This document shows positions 53,660 to 62,009 of a stretch of 64,000 bases of DNA, piece after piece. The stretch is taken from NCBI GenBank assembly GCA_009993635.1, contig JAACTC010000009.1, positions 62,001 to 126,000 of the forward strand, in the 5' to 3' direction. The position numbers and the translations under genes were made by a program. The notes beneath the pieces are model-generated. The model made no database searches. It was not told where the DNA came from and worked only from the letters and a program-made list of their open reading frames with translations. Every line of letters begins with the position of its first letter. The first letter of the stretch is position 1. Origin of the DNA: Erythrobacter sp. Its GTDB lineage: Bacteria > Pseudomonadota > Alphaproteobacteria > Sphingomonadales > Sphingomonadaceae.

Positions 53660-54190
53660 TCAGGAAAGCCCGTCGATCGCGGCCCATCGCCGCACGCCCA
53701 GTTCGCGCGCCCGCTCTGCCGTGATCCCGCCCAGCGCGATAACGGGAATGGCGCTGTGTGCTACGAGCTGGTGAAACTGTGTCGCGCCCAGCGCATTGCC
53801 CCCGGGGTGCGAGCGCGTGGGAAAGACCGGCGAGAGGAACAGCGCATCGGCCCCGATGCGGTTGGCGAGTTCGATCTCGCGCCGATCATGTGCCGTGGCA
53901 AGGCGCAGCAAACCGGGCCTTGTGTCGAGCTTTTCCGGTGGGCCATAAATCCCGTCGGCATCCCATGCGTGGCCTGTATCCGCATCGCCGGAAAGCACCA
54001 TGAGATGATTTTTGCTGCAGCAAATGCTGCGCAGCATTTCCCATCGCTCGCGCCGAGCATCCGGTTCAAGATGATAGTGCCGGAATACGAAGCCCGAGCC
54101 ATCGGGCAAGGCGGCAAGCGCGTCTGCCAGCACGGCATCGTTGCGCGCGTCGGACAGGAGCCACAGATCGGGGAGGGGCTGGATCGGCAT
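53660..54190 (-). CDS. ThiE/TenI-like thiamine phosphate synthase family protein
   Basis: 176 residues from ATG 54190, shorter than catalytic ThiE (about 210). The C-terminal half of the TIM barrel is recognisable: LFLSPVFPTRSHPGG (in place of GP.F.T.SK) and PVIALGGITAERARELG. The N-terminal half is compact and lacks the usual pyrophosphate-binding residues, so activity as thiamine phosphate synthase is doubtful; a TenI-like or MutT-associated role is possible. Only 25 bases separate its start from yggS. Confidence 0.7.
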   Translation of the reverse strand: MPIQPLPDLWLLSDARNDAVLADALAALPDGSGFVFRHYHLEPDARRERWEMLRSICCSKNHLMVLSGDADTGHAWDADGIYGPPEKLDTRPGLLRLATAHDRREIELANRIGADALFLSPVFPTRSHPGGNALGATQFHQLVAHSAIPVIALGGITAERARELGVRRWAAIDGLS

Positions 54191-54215
54191 CGTCCAGTCG
54201 CTATAGCGGCGCGCG

Positions 54216-54887
54216 ATGGATAGCGCAGCAGCCCTTGAAGACGTCGACGAAAACATCGCACGCGTGTGCAGGATCGCGCGGCGCGAACGCGATGATGTGA
54301 ACCTGATCGCGGTCAGCAAAACGCACCCGGCAGACGCGATCGAGCCACTATTGGCCGCCGGTCATCGCCTGTTTGGCGAAAACCGCGTGCAGGAGGCGGC
54401 GGACAAGTGGCCCGCCCTGCGCGAGCGGTACGACGGCGTCGAACTGCACCTGATCGGGCAATTGCAGTCGAACAAGGCGGAAGATGCCGCGGCGCTGTTC
54501 GACGTGATCCATTCGCTCGACCGGCCAAGCCTGCTCAAGGCGCTCGCCAAGGCCTATGACAAGCTGGGCAAGCGCGTGCCCTGCTTCGTCCAGGTCGATG
54601 TCGGCGAGGAAGAGCAAAAGGGCGGCTGCGCGATTGCCGACCTGCCCGAGCTGCTTGCCCGAGCGAAAGAGGCGGACATCCCACTGCTGGGCCTGATGTG
54701 CATCCCCCCTGCCGACAAGGAACCCGCCCCGTTCTTCGCTCTGCTTGGCGAACTCGCGCGGCGGCACGAGCCCGAACCGGGTGCATGGGGCCTGAGCATG
54801 GGGATGAGCGCGGACTTCGAAACCGCGATCATGCTCGGCGCGACGCATATTCGCGTGGGCAGTGCACTGTTCGGCGCACGGGGATGA
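54216..54887 (+). CDS. yggS: PLP homeostasis protein YggS
   Basis: 223 residues. Alanine-racemase-like TIM barrel binding pyridoxal phosphate: LIAVSKTHPADAI (Lys35 holds PLP), LFGENRVQEAADKWP, LHLIGQLQSNKAED, and the C-terminal phosphate site LSMGMSADFETAIMLGATHIRVGSALFG. Buffers PLP and affects amino acid metabolism. Complete, divergent from the ThiE-like gene. Confidence 0.96.
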   Translation: MDSAAALEDVDENIARVCRIARRERDDVNLIAVSKTHPADAIEPLLAAGHRLFGENRVQEAADKWPALRERYDGVELHLIGQLQSNKAEDAAALFDVIHSLDRPSLLKALAKAYDKLGKRVPCFVQVDVGEEEQKGGCAIADLPELLARAKEADIPLLGLMCIPPADKEPAPFFALLGELARRHEPEPGAWGLSMGMSADFETAIMLGATHIRVGSALFGARG

Positions 54888-54939
54888 GGTGATAAAGGTC
54901 GAAATCTAAGACGATTCCGATCAGCCCGTGCGAGTGCGC

Positions 54940-57690
54940 CTACGCAGGCTCCAGCTCGGCCTGCATCTCGTCGCTCGACGCTTCGATCAACGCCTTGCGG
55001 ATCGTTGCCATCCGCGCCTCGTCGACGATCTTTTCGCCCGTCAGGTCGGTGACGTAGAAGGTGTCCGCCACACGCTCGCCGAAGGCGGTGACGTGGGCCG
55101 AGCGGATCATCGCGTGCTGTTCGAACAGCGCGCGTGCCAACCGGTTGAGCAGGGCGGGGCGATCGCGTGCGGCGACCTCTATCACGGTAAAGCGATGCGA
55201 GGCCTCGTTGTCGAATGCGACGAAGGGCCGCACATCGAACGCGCCGGCCCCGCGGCGCGGCAGCGGACGCTGGGCGAGCCGGGGCACCAGCTGCCTGCCG
55301 CTTGCCAGCACATCGGCAATGCTCTGTTCGATTCTCTGCAGCTGGTTCTCTTCGCCGAACGGGCGGCCCAGCGGATCCTGCACCAGGAAGTTGTCGACCG
55401 CGTATCCGGTGCGCGTGGTGTGGATGCGCGCATCGATGATGTTGCCGCCGACCAAGTGGATCGCACCCGCGATACGCATGAAGATGCCGGGATGGTCGGC
55501 CGCGATGACGGTTACGATCGTGGCGCCGCGTTCCTCGTCCGGTTCGCAGTGAACCGACAGGGCCTCGCCAATCTCGCGCGCGACCGAATATTGCACGAGG
55601 TTGCGCGCGGCGGTGTCGGGCGCTTCGGCGATCCAGTATGGGGCGGGGAACAGATTGCCCAGCTCGTCGACCAGCGCGGCCTTGTCGCCCAGCGCATCGC
55701 GCACCGCGGCCTTCTTGGCCGCGACGCGTTCCTTGCGGCCGCTCGTGACATGGCCGAGCCGCAGGCGCTCATGCGCCAGATCGTAAAGCTCGGTGATCAG
55801 CTGGCCCTTCCAGCTGTTCCAGGTGCCCGGCCCGACCGCCCGGATATCCACCGAAGTCAGCAGCGCAAGCTGGCGCAGCCGGTCGAGGCTCTGAACCTCG
55901 GCCACGAAATCCTCCACCGTCTTGGGATCGGCAAGATCGCGCTTGAACGCCGTGTGGCTCATCAGCAGGTGCTGGCGAACCAGCCAGGCGACCAGCGTGG
56001 TCTCATCCTCGTTCAGCCCGAAGCGCGGGCACAGCCGTTCGGCCACCTTGGCCCCCAGCACCGAGTGATCGCCGCCGCGCCCCTTGGCGATATCGTGCAG
56101 CAGCGTGGCGACGAACAGCGCCCGGCGGCTCTTGAGACGGTGAATCTCCTTGGTCGCGCGCGGGTGCTCGCCCGAAAGCTCACCCTTCTCGATCGCATTG
56201 AGGAAGCCGATCGCGCGGATGGTGTGCTCGTCCACCGTATAGTGGTGGTACATGTTGAACTGCATCTGCGCATTGACGCGGCCGAAATCGGGCACGAAGC
56301 GGCCGAACACGCCCGCCTCGTTCATCCAGCGCAGCACGGTTTCGGGATCGTTGCGCCCGCTCAGCAGGTCGAGGAACAGAGCATTGGCGCGCGGGTCGGA
56401 CCGAACATCGTCGTTGATCAGCCCGCTGTCGCGATCGGCCTGGCGCATGGTGCGCGGATCGATTTCCAGCTGTTCGGCTTCGGCGATCTGGAAGATCTCG
56501 ATCAGCCGGATCGGGTCTTTGCGGAACCAGTCGTCGCCCGGCGCGGAAAGCTTTCCCGCGAACACGGTGTAGCCGCGCAGCGTGCGCGGGCGCGCATTGA
56601 ACCCGGCAAGCAGGCCGCGCCGCGCGCGCTTTTTGGCGAACTGTTCTTCCAACTGGCTGAGGAACACGCCGGTCAGCGAACCGACCCGTTTCACCTGCAG
56701 AAAATAGTACTGCATGAAGCGTTCGACCGCGCTTTTCCCGCGCCGGTCGGCAAAGCGCATCCGGCGCGCGATTTCCTTTTGCAGATCGAAGGTCAGCCGG
56801 TCTTCCGCCCGCCCCGTCACATCGTGCAGATGGCACCGCACCGCCAGCAGGAACCCTTCGGCGCGGCGAAAGCTGCGATACTCGGTGCGCGTGAACAGCC
56901 CCGCATCGACCAGCTCCGCCGCCTCGCGCACCCGGTGGATATACTTGCCGATCCAGTACAGCGCCTGCAGATCGCGCAAGCCTCCTTTGCCCTCTTTCAC
57001 ATTGGGTTCGACGACATAGCGGGTGTCGCCCATGCGCTTGTGCCGCGCGTCGCGCTCCTGCAGTTTTTCGGAGACGAACTGGCGTTCGTTGCCGGTCACG
57101 ACCTCGGCGTAGAACCGGCGGTTGGTTTCCTCCCACAGATCCTGTTCGCCCCACACGAACCGCGATTCGAGCAGCGCGGTGCGCACGGTCAGATCCTCGC
57201 GCGCCATGCTCACCGCCTCGTCGGGCGTGCGGACCGAATGGCCCACCGTCAGGCCCAGATCCCACAACAGGTACAGCATCGCCTCGATCTGCGAGACCGC
57301 CTGCTTGTCCGGCGATCGGGCGCACAGGAAGGCGATGTCGACATCCGAATGCGGCGCCATTTCCTCGCGCCCGTAGCCACCCACCGCCAGCACCGCGATC
57401 GGGATCGTATCCTCACCCGCAGGCGCCAGCCGGTCGATCGCGTAGTCGTGGATCAGCCGCACCAGCTGGTCGAGCAGGAAACTGTGCCCGCCGGTATGCG
57501 CATGCCCGGCTGACGGGTCGTCCAGCAGGCGGCGCGAAAGCTCCGCCCGCCCCTCGTCCAATGCGGTGCGCAGCAGCGCCAGCACCGCCTCGCGCGCGGC
57601 CGCACCCTCCCCAGTAACCTCGCCGATCTTCTGGGCCAGCTTGCGCCTGTCGATGATGGCGCGCTGATTGGAGAGGGGCGGTGCGCTCAA
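54940..57690 (-). CDS. glnD: Bifunctional [protein-PII] uridylyltransferase/removing enzyme
   Basis: 916 residues. Nitrogen sensor that adds UMP to PII when glutamine is low and removes it when high. Nucleotidyltransferase motif VGGYGREEMAPHSDVDIAF (about 105-123), HD domain with LLHDIAKGRGGDHSVLG (about 530), and two ACT domains near the C-terminus (VTVIAADHPGIFMRIAGAI; VIEVAARDRPALLNRLARAL) that bind glutamine. Its ATG overlaps the acyl-CoA synthetase stop by ATGA, an unusual coupling partner. Confidence 0.97.
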   Translation of the reverse strand: MSAPPLSNQRAIIDRRKLAQKIGEVTGEGAAAREAVLALLRTALDEGRAELSRRLLDDPSAGHAHTGGHSFLLDQLVRLIHDYAIDRLAPAGEDTIPIAVLAVGGYGREEMAPHSDVDIAFLCARSPDKQAVSQIEAMLYLLWDLGLTVGHSVRTPDEAVSMAREDLTVRTALLESRFVWGEQDLWEETNRRFYAEVVTGNERQFVSEKLQERDARHKRMGDTRYVVEPNVKEGKGGLRDLQALYWIGKYIHRVREAAELVDAGLFTRTEYRSFRRAEGFLLAVRCHLHDVTGRAEDRLTFDLQKEIARRMRFADRRGKSAVERFMQYYFLQVKRVGSLTGVFLSQLEEQFAKKRARRGLLAGFNARPRTLRGYTVFAGKLSAPGDDWFRKDPIRLIEIFQIAEAEQLEIDPRTMRQADRDSGLINDDVRSDPRANALFLDLLSGRNDPETVLRWMNEAGVFGRFVPDFGRVNAQMQFNMYHHYTVDEHTIRAIGFLNAIEKGELSGEHPRATKEIHRLKSRRALFVATLLHDIAKGRGGDHSVLGAKVAERLCPRFGLNEDETTLVAWLVRQHLLMSHTAFKRDLADPKTVEDFVAEVQSLDRLRQLALLTSVDIRAVGPGTWNSWKGQLITELYDLAHERLRLGHVTSGRKERVAAKKAAVRDALGDKAALVDELGNLFPAPYWIAEAPDTAARNLVQYSVAREIGEALSVHCEPDEERGATIVTVIAADHPGIFMRIAGAIHLVGGNIIDARIHTTRTGYAVDNFLVQDPLGRPFGEENQLQRIEQSIADVLASGRQLVPRLAQRPLPRRGAGAFDVRPFVAFDNEASHRFTVIEVAARDRPALLNRLARALFEQHAMIRSAHVTAFGERVADTFYVTDLTGEKIVDEARMATIRKALIEASSDEMQAELEPA

Positions 57691-59378
57691 CTGCCGGTGT
57701 GGATCTTGACGTACTTGTCGCGCAGCGTGCGACGGTCGATCTTCTGCGTGCCAAGCCGCGGCAGCTGGCCGAATTCCTGCCAGATATGCGCCGGCCGCTT
57801 GAACGGCGGCAGCTTGGTTTCGAGGAAGCCGGCCAGCTCATCCTCGCTCAGCGTGGCGCCATCCCTGGTCAGGTAGACCGCGCCCACGATCTCGCCATAG
57901 CGTTCGTCGGGCAATGCGAAGACGGAGCATTCTGCGATCGCATCATTGGCATACAGCGCCTCTTCCACTTCGAGGCAGCTGATGTTTTCCCCGCCGCGGA
58001 TGATGATGTCCTTCTTGCGGTCGACGATGAACAGGTAGCCATCTTCGTCCAGCCGCCCGAGGTCGCCCGTGCGGAAATACATATCGTCGGTGAAGGCCTG
58101 GCGGGTCGCGTCGCGATTGCCCCAGTAGCCGAGGAAGTTGGCGGTGCTGCGGATCCCGATTTCGCCGACCTCGCCGGTCGGCAGCGTGTTGCCCATCTCG
58201 TCCAGAATCGCGAGGTCGACCATCGGCCTGCTGGGCTTGCCGGTGCTCAGCGGCTTGGCGAGATAGTTCTCGTTGAAATTGCCGCAGCCCACCGCGTTGG
58301 TTTCGGTAAGACCATAGCCGAGCAGCGGGAAGCCGCTGGGGAAGGCATCCCTGATCGTGCCGACATGCTCCACCGGGCGCGGCGCGCCGCCCGCGGCAAA
58401 GGCGGTGCAGCTGGAGGTATCGTACTTGTCGCGATCCGGGTGGGTCGCCATCTCGTAGCTCATCAGCGGAACGCCGGTGAAATAGCTCACCTTTTCCACC
58501 TCGATCAGCCGCAGCGCCTCGCCGGCATCCCACTTCTTCATCAGCACCAGCTTGCGCCCCAGCGCATAGCTCTGGAGGAAGATCGGAATCTCCCCGGTGA
58601 CGTGGAACAGCGGCACCGCGACCAGCGCGCAGGCCTGCGTGGTGGGCGCGCCGCCGCTGCTTTCCAGATAGGTGAACGCCATCAGCGTCTGCATGGCGTA
58701 GCTCATCACGCCGTTCACCACGCCGCGGTGATCCGAATAGGCACCCTTGGACCGCCCCGTGGAGCCCGAGGTGTAGAGAAGCGTGGCGTAATCGTCCGGC
58801 CCCAGTTCCGGCAACGGCGTTTCGCTCGGGTCGCCCCACACCGGCGCAAGCCCTTCGGACGGGTCGCAGCCATGCTGCAGCGGAACGATCTTCGCGCCGT
58901 GGGCCGTGCCCTCCAGTCGCTCGGCCCGCTTGCGGTCGGCCAGCACCAGACGGCAGCCGACCATGCTGATCGCGTCCGCCATTTCCTCGCCGCTCGAAAA
59001 GCCGTTGACCAGCGCGGCGCACCCACCGGCCATCACGATGCCCATGTAGGCAACGATCCAGTTGGCAGAATTGCGCGCCGCGATCGCGATCCGGTCGCCC
59101 TTGATCAGCTTGTGATCCTTCAGCAGCCCCGCGGCGACGTGGCGCGCGGCATCATAGGCCTCGCCATAGGTCAGGCGGCACCCTTCATCGACCAGGAAGT
59201 CCACATCGCGGTGCTGGTTGCAGTAATGCGCGAAGTAGTGCGCCAGGCTGGGCGGCGCGTTCTTGAACGCGGGCATGGTCACCCCGTTGCGGGTGAACGG
59301 CACGGTTTCGGCCGGCCCCCCGGGGGCAATCATCTGATCGGTAATCGTGTCCAGTGTCCTGTCGAGCTCGGTCGGCAT
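57687..59378 (-). CDS. Acyl-CoA synthetase (class I adenylate-forming)
   Basis: 563 residues from ATG 59378; AGAGG lies just upstream (59385-59390) and the N-terminus MPTELDRTLDTITDQM fits better than the longer frame. AMP-binding P-loop YTSGSTGRSKGAYSD, YGLTETNAVG, and the hinge and C-domain FRTGDLGRLDEDGYL and RKKDIIIRGGENISCLEVEE. The C-terminal catalytic Lys is present in GTQKIDRRTLRDKY. Activates a carboxylic acid, probably fatty, as its CoA thioester. Translationally coupled to glnD. Confidence 0.94.
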   Translation of the reverse strand: MPTELDRTLDTITDQMIAPGGPAETVPFTRNGVTMPAFKNAPPSLAHYFAHYCNQHRDVDFLVDEGCRLTYGEAYDAARHVAAGLLKDHKLIKGDRIAIAARNSANWIVAYMGIVMAGGCAALVNGFSSGEEMADAISMVGCRLVLADRKRAERLEGTAHGAKIVPLQHGCDPSEGLAPVWGDPSETPLPELGPDDYATLLYTSGSTGRSKGAYSDHRGVVNGVMSYAMQTLMAFTYLESSGGAPTTQACALVAVPLFHVTGEIPIFLQSYALGRKLVLMKKWDAGEALRLIEVEKVSYFTGVPLMSYEMATHPDRDKYDTSSCTAFAAGGAPRPVEHVGTIRDAFPSGFPLLGYGLTETNAVGCGNFNENYLAKPLSTGKPSRPMVDLAILDEMGNTLPTGEVGEIGIRSTANFLGYWGNRDATRQAFTDDMYFRTGDLGRLDEDGYLFIVDRKKDIIIRGGENISCLEVEEALYANDAIAECSVFALPDERYGEIVGAVYLTRDGATLSEDELAGFLETKLPPFKRPAHIWQEFGQLPRLGTQKIDRRTLRDKYVKIHTGS

Positions 59379-59517
59379 TCCATTCCTCTCATCCAGCGCC
59401 CGCACGGTTGGTGCGCGGGTCGCATTGTCCCTTTTGTCTGGTCTCCGCCTGTGCCAATGCAAACGCCCTTGGCGCAAGGCGGGTCCGTTCGGGCGTTATC
59501 TCTAAGGGGTCGATGGA

Positions 59518-60426
59518 ATGCTGTCACTACTGGCAGAAGCTGCAAACCAGCCGATTTACTGGTCGGACCTGGGTCTGACCCGGGGGATCGACCTCAAGAT
59601 CTTCGAGCTGCGCTGGTATTCGCTGGCCTATATCGCAGGGATCGTCCTCGCCTATCTGCACCTGTCGCGCATGATCAAGGCGCCCGGCGCGCCGATGAAC
59701 CAGACCCATGTCGACGACCTGCTGTTCTATTGCACGCTTGGCGTGATCTTTGGCGGACGGCTGGGATATGCGCTGTTCTACAAGCCCGAACTGTTCGTCG
59801 ATTTCAGCCACGAGGGCTGGATGCCATGGGGCCTTCCGCGGCTGTGGGACGGCGGGATGAGCTTCCATGGCGGGGTGATCGGCGTGGTGATCGCCCTGCT
59901 GTGGGTGGCCTTTCGCAACAACCTCAACTGGTTGCGCGTGGCAGACTACATCGCGGTCAACGTGCCCTTCGGAATGTTCTTCGGGCGGCTGGCGAACTTC
60001 GTGAATGGTGAGCTGTGGGGGCGGCCGACCGACGTTCCCTGGGCGATGATCTTCCCTGACGATCCCTCGGGCCTCGCCCGGCACCCCTCGCAGCTTTACC
60101 AGGCGGGGCTGGAAGGTCTGGCGATGGCGATCATCATGCTGTCGCTGTTCTGGCTGACCAAGGCGCGCTGGAAGCCGGGCGTGCTGGTGGGCGTGTTCAC
60201 CGTAGGGATCGCGACCGCGCGCTTCATCAACGAATTCTTCCGCCAACCCGATGCGCAGCTGACCGAATTTGCCGCCTCCACCGGCCTTTCGATGGGCCAG
60301 TGGCTGAGCATCCCGATGATCCTCGTCGGGCTGGCCGTGGTGTTCTACGCATTGAGCGGCAAATCGGGCGGCGTGTCGGCGCCTGCGCAAGGCTCCGCCA
60401 CGGCGGAGCGCGAGAGCCAGTCCTGA
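59518..60426 (+). CDS. lgt: Prolipoprotein diacylglyceryl transferase
   Basis: 302 residues, seven transmembrane helices. Adds diacylglycerol to the lipobox Cys of prolipoproteins. Key segments: IFGGRLGYALFYKP, MSFHGGVIG (catalytic His), GRLANFVNGELWGRPTDVPW and RHPSQLYQAGLEG. Required for the many lipoproteins in this window. Its stop TGA overlaps the probable start of the MidA-like gene. Confidence 0.97.
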   Translation: MLSLLAEAANQPIYWSDLGLTRGIDLKIFELRWYSLAYIAGIVLAYLHLSRMIKAPGAPMNQTHVDDLLFYCTLGVIFGGRLGYALFYKPELFVDFSHEGWMPWGLPRLWDGGMSFHGGVIGVVIALLWVAFRNNLNWLRVADYIAVNVPFGMFFGRLANFVNGELWGRPTDVPWAMIFPDDPSGLARHPSQLYQAGLEGLAMAIIMLSLFWLTKARWKPGVLVGVFTVGIATARFINEFFRQPDAQLTEFAASTGLSMGQWLSIPMILVGLAVVFYALSGKSGGVSAPAQGSATAERESQS

Positions 60427-61502
60427 GCGAGACCGACGGCCCGGCGAGCCTGGCTGCGCGATTTGCGCGGCTGATCGCGACGCATGGGCCGCTGCCCGTG
60501 GCGCGCTTCATGGGCGAAAGCAACGCGCATTACTATGCCACGCGCGATCCGCTGGGCGCGCCCAACGCGGCGGGTGGCGGCGATTTTGTCACCGCGCCCG
60601 AAATCAGCCAGATGTTCGGCGAGCTGGTGGGCCTGTGGCTGGCCGATATCTGGACCCGCGCGGGCACCCCCGAAAACGCGATCTATTGCGAGCTGGGGCC
60701 GGGGCGCGGCACGCTGGCCGTGGATGCGCTGCGCAGCATGGCGCGCTTCGGCTTCACCCCGCAGGTGCATTTCGTCGAGGGATCGCCGACGCTGCGCGCC
60801 TTGCAGGCGAAAGCCGTGCCCGGTGCGCAGTTTCACGACGACGTCTCGACCCTGCCGGAGGATTCGCCGCTGCTGCTGGTCGCCAACGAATTCTTCGACG
60901 CGCTGCCGGTCCGCCAGCTGGTCCGCACCGATGCGGGTTGGCGCGAGCGGATGGTCGGGCTGGATGGCGAAGAGCGGTTCGTGTTCGTCGCGGGCGACCA
61001 GCCGATGGACAGCGCGGTGCCCGCAAACCTGGCCGATGCCCAGACCGGCACGATTGTCGAGACCTGCCCGGCGGCCTCTGCCATCATGCAGGAAATCGCC
61101 CGGCGGCTGGCGGAGCAGGGCGGCGCGGCGCTGGCGATCGATTATGGCCATCTTGCAGGCCGCACGGGATCGACCCTTCAGGCCATCGCGAAGCATGAAA
61201 AGGTCGATCCGCTGGCCGATCCCGGCACGGCAGACCTCACCGCGCATGTCGATTTCGCCGCGCTGACAGAGGCGGCCAGTCGCGATGGCGCGCGCCTGCT
61301 TGGCAGCAATACGCAGGGCGGCTGGCTGACTGCGCTGGGCCTCGATGCACGCGCGGCGGCACTGACGAGGGCCTCACCCGACCGGGCGGACGAGATCGCA
61401 GCCGCGCGTGAACGGCTTGCCGCGCCCGATGCGATGGGCGAGCTGTTCAAGGTCGTCGCCTTCGCCAATGCCGCATGGCCCGATGGTGCAGGGCTGGGCT
61501 GA
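60423..61502 (+). CDS. MidA/NDUFAF7-family SAM-dependent arginine methyltransferase
   Basis: 359 residues if translation begins at CTG 60423. GPLPVARFMGESNAHYYATR, GDFVTAPEISQMFGELVGLW and the SAM site CELGPGRGTLAVD, then LLVANEFFDALPVRQL, mark the DUF185 family; the mitochondrial member methylates an arginine of complex I NDUFS2. No ATG, GTG or TTG lies between the lgt region and residue 30: the next ATG (60510) would delete the conserved first helix, and GTG 60300 would overlap lgt by 127 bases. CTG overlapping the lgt TGA as CTGA is the best reading. Confidence 0.85.
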   Translation: MSETDGPASLAARFARLIATHGPLPVARFMGESNAHYYATRDPLGAPNAAGGGDFVTAPEISQMFGELVGLWLADIWTRAGTPENAIYCELGPGRGTLAVDALRSMARFGFTPQVHFVEGSPTLRALQAKAVPGAQFHDDVSTLPEDSPLLLVANEFFDALPVRQLVRTDAGWRERMVGLDGEERFVFVAGDQPMDSAVPANLADAQTGTIVETCPAASAIMQEIARRLAEQGGAALAIDYGHLAGRTGSTLQAIAKHEKVDPLADPGTADLTAHVDFAALTEAASRDGARLLGSNTQGGWLTALGLDARAAALTRASPDRADEIAAARERLAAPDAMGELFKVVAFANAAWPDGAGLG

Positions 61503-61544
61503 GTCCCTCGCGGAACGACCCGCGGATCCGGGCGTTTGCGCGGT

Positions 61545-61970
61545 ATGATGAAATCTGTCGCCGCTCCGCTCGCTGCCGTCTTCGCCATTGCCGCGCTGGC
61601 GGTGCCCGCGCTCGCGGCCGAGCCGATTGCCGGACAGTGGGTGACGCAGGATCGCAAGGCGGTGGTCACCATCGGCCAATGCGGTGCCAGCACATGTGGC
61701 AAGATTTCCAGGTTTCTCGTCGCCCCGCCCGACGGTGCGGACCAGCGCGACATCAACAATCCCGACGAGGCGAAACGCAGCCGCAAGCTGATGGGCCTGC
61801 CCGTGCTGACCGATCTGCGCCAAGATGGCGATCTGTGGCGCGGCGACATTTACGATCCCGAAACGGGCAAGACCTATCGTTCGGTCATTCGCCGCAAGGG
61901 TGCCAACACGCTCGAAGTGAAGGGCTGCATCGCCGTGTTCTGCCAGACGCAGACCTGGAAGCGGCCGTAG
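61545..61970 (+). CDS. DUF2147 secreted protein
   Basis: 141 residues from ATG 61545 (61548 equally possible). Signal peptide to about residue 25 (AALAVPALAAEP). The DUF2147 domain follows: IAGQWVTQDRKAVVTIGQCG, ...GKTYRSVIRRKGANTLEVKG, CIAVFCQTQTWKR. Four Cys in the mature protein can form two disulfides. The family is exported and of unknown role. Ends 39 bases from the convergent transporter gene. Confidence 0.9.
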   Translation: MMKSVAAPLAAVFAIAALAVPALAAEPIAGQWVTQDRKAVVTIGQCGASTCGKISRFLVAPPDGADQRDINNPDEAKRSRKLMGLPVLTDLRQDGDLWRGDIYDPETGKTYRSVIRRKGANTLEVKGCIAVFCQTQTWKRP

Positions 61971-62009
61971 TCCGCCGCTTCGCCAAGGCGGGCAGGAACC
62001 CCGCCGCCT

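Noticed and set aside
54928..57513. 861-codon open frame opposite glnD
   Set aside because: Shadow of glnD third-codon GC; no recognisable domain.
57681..60011. 776-codon plus-strand frame over the acyl-CoA synthetase and lgt
   Set aside because: Spans two well-supported genes in other frames and has the composition of an antisense shadow.
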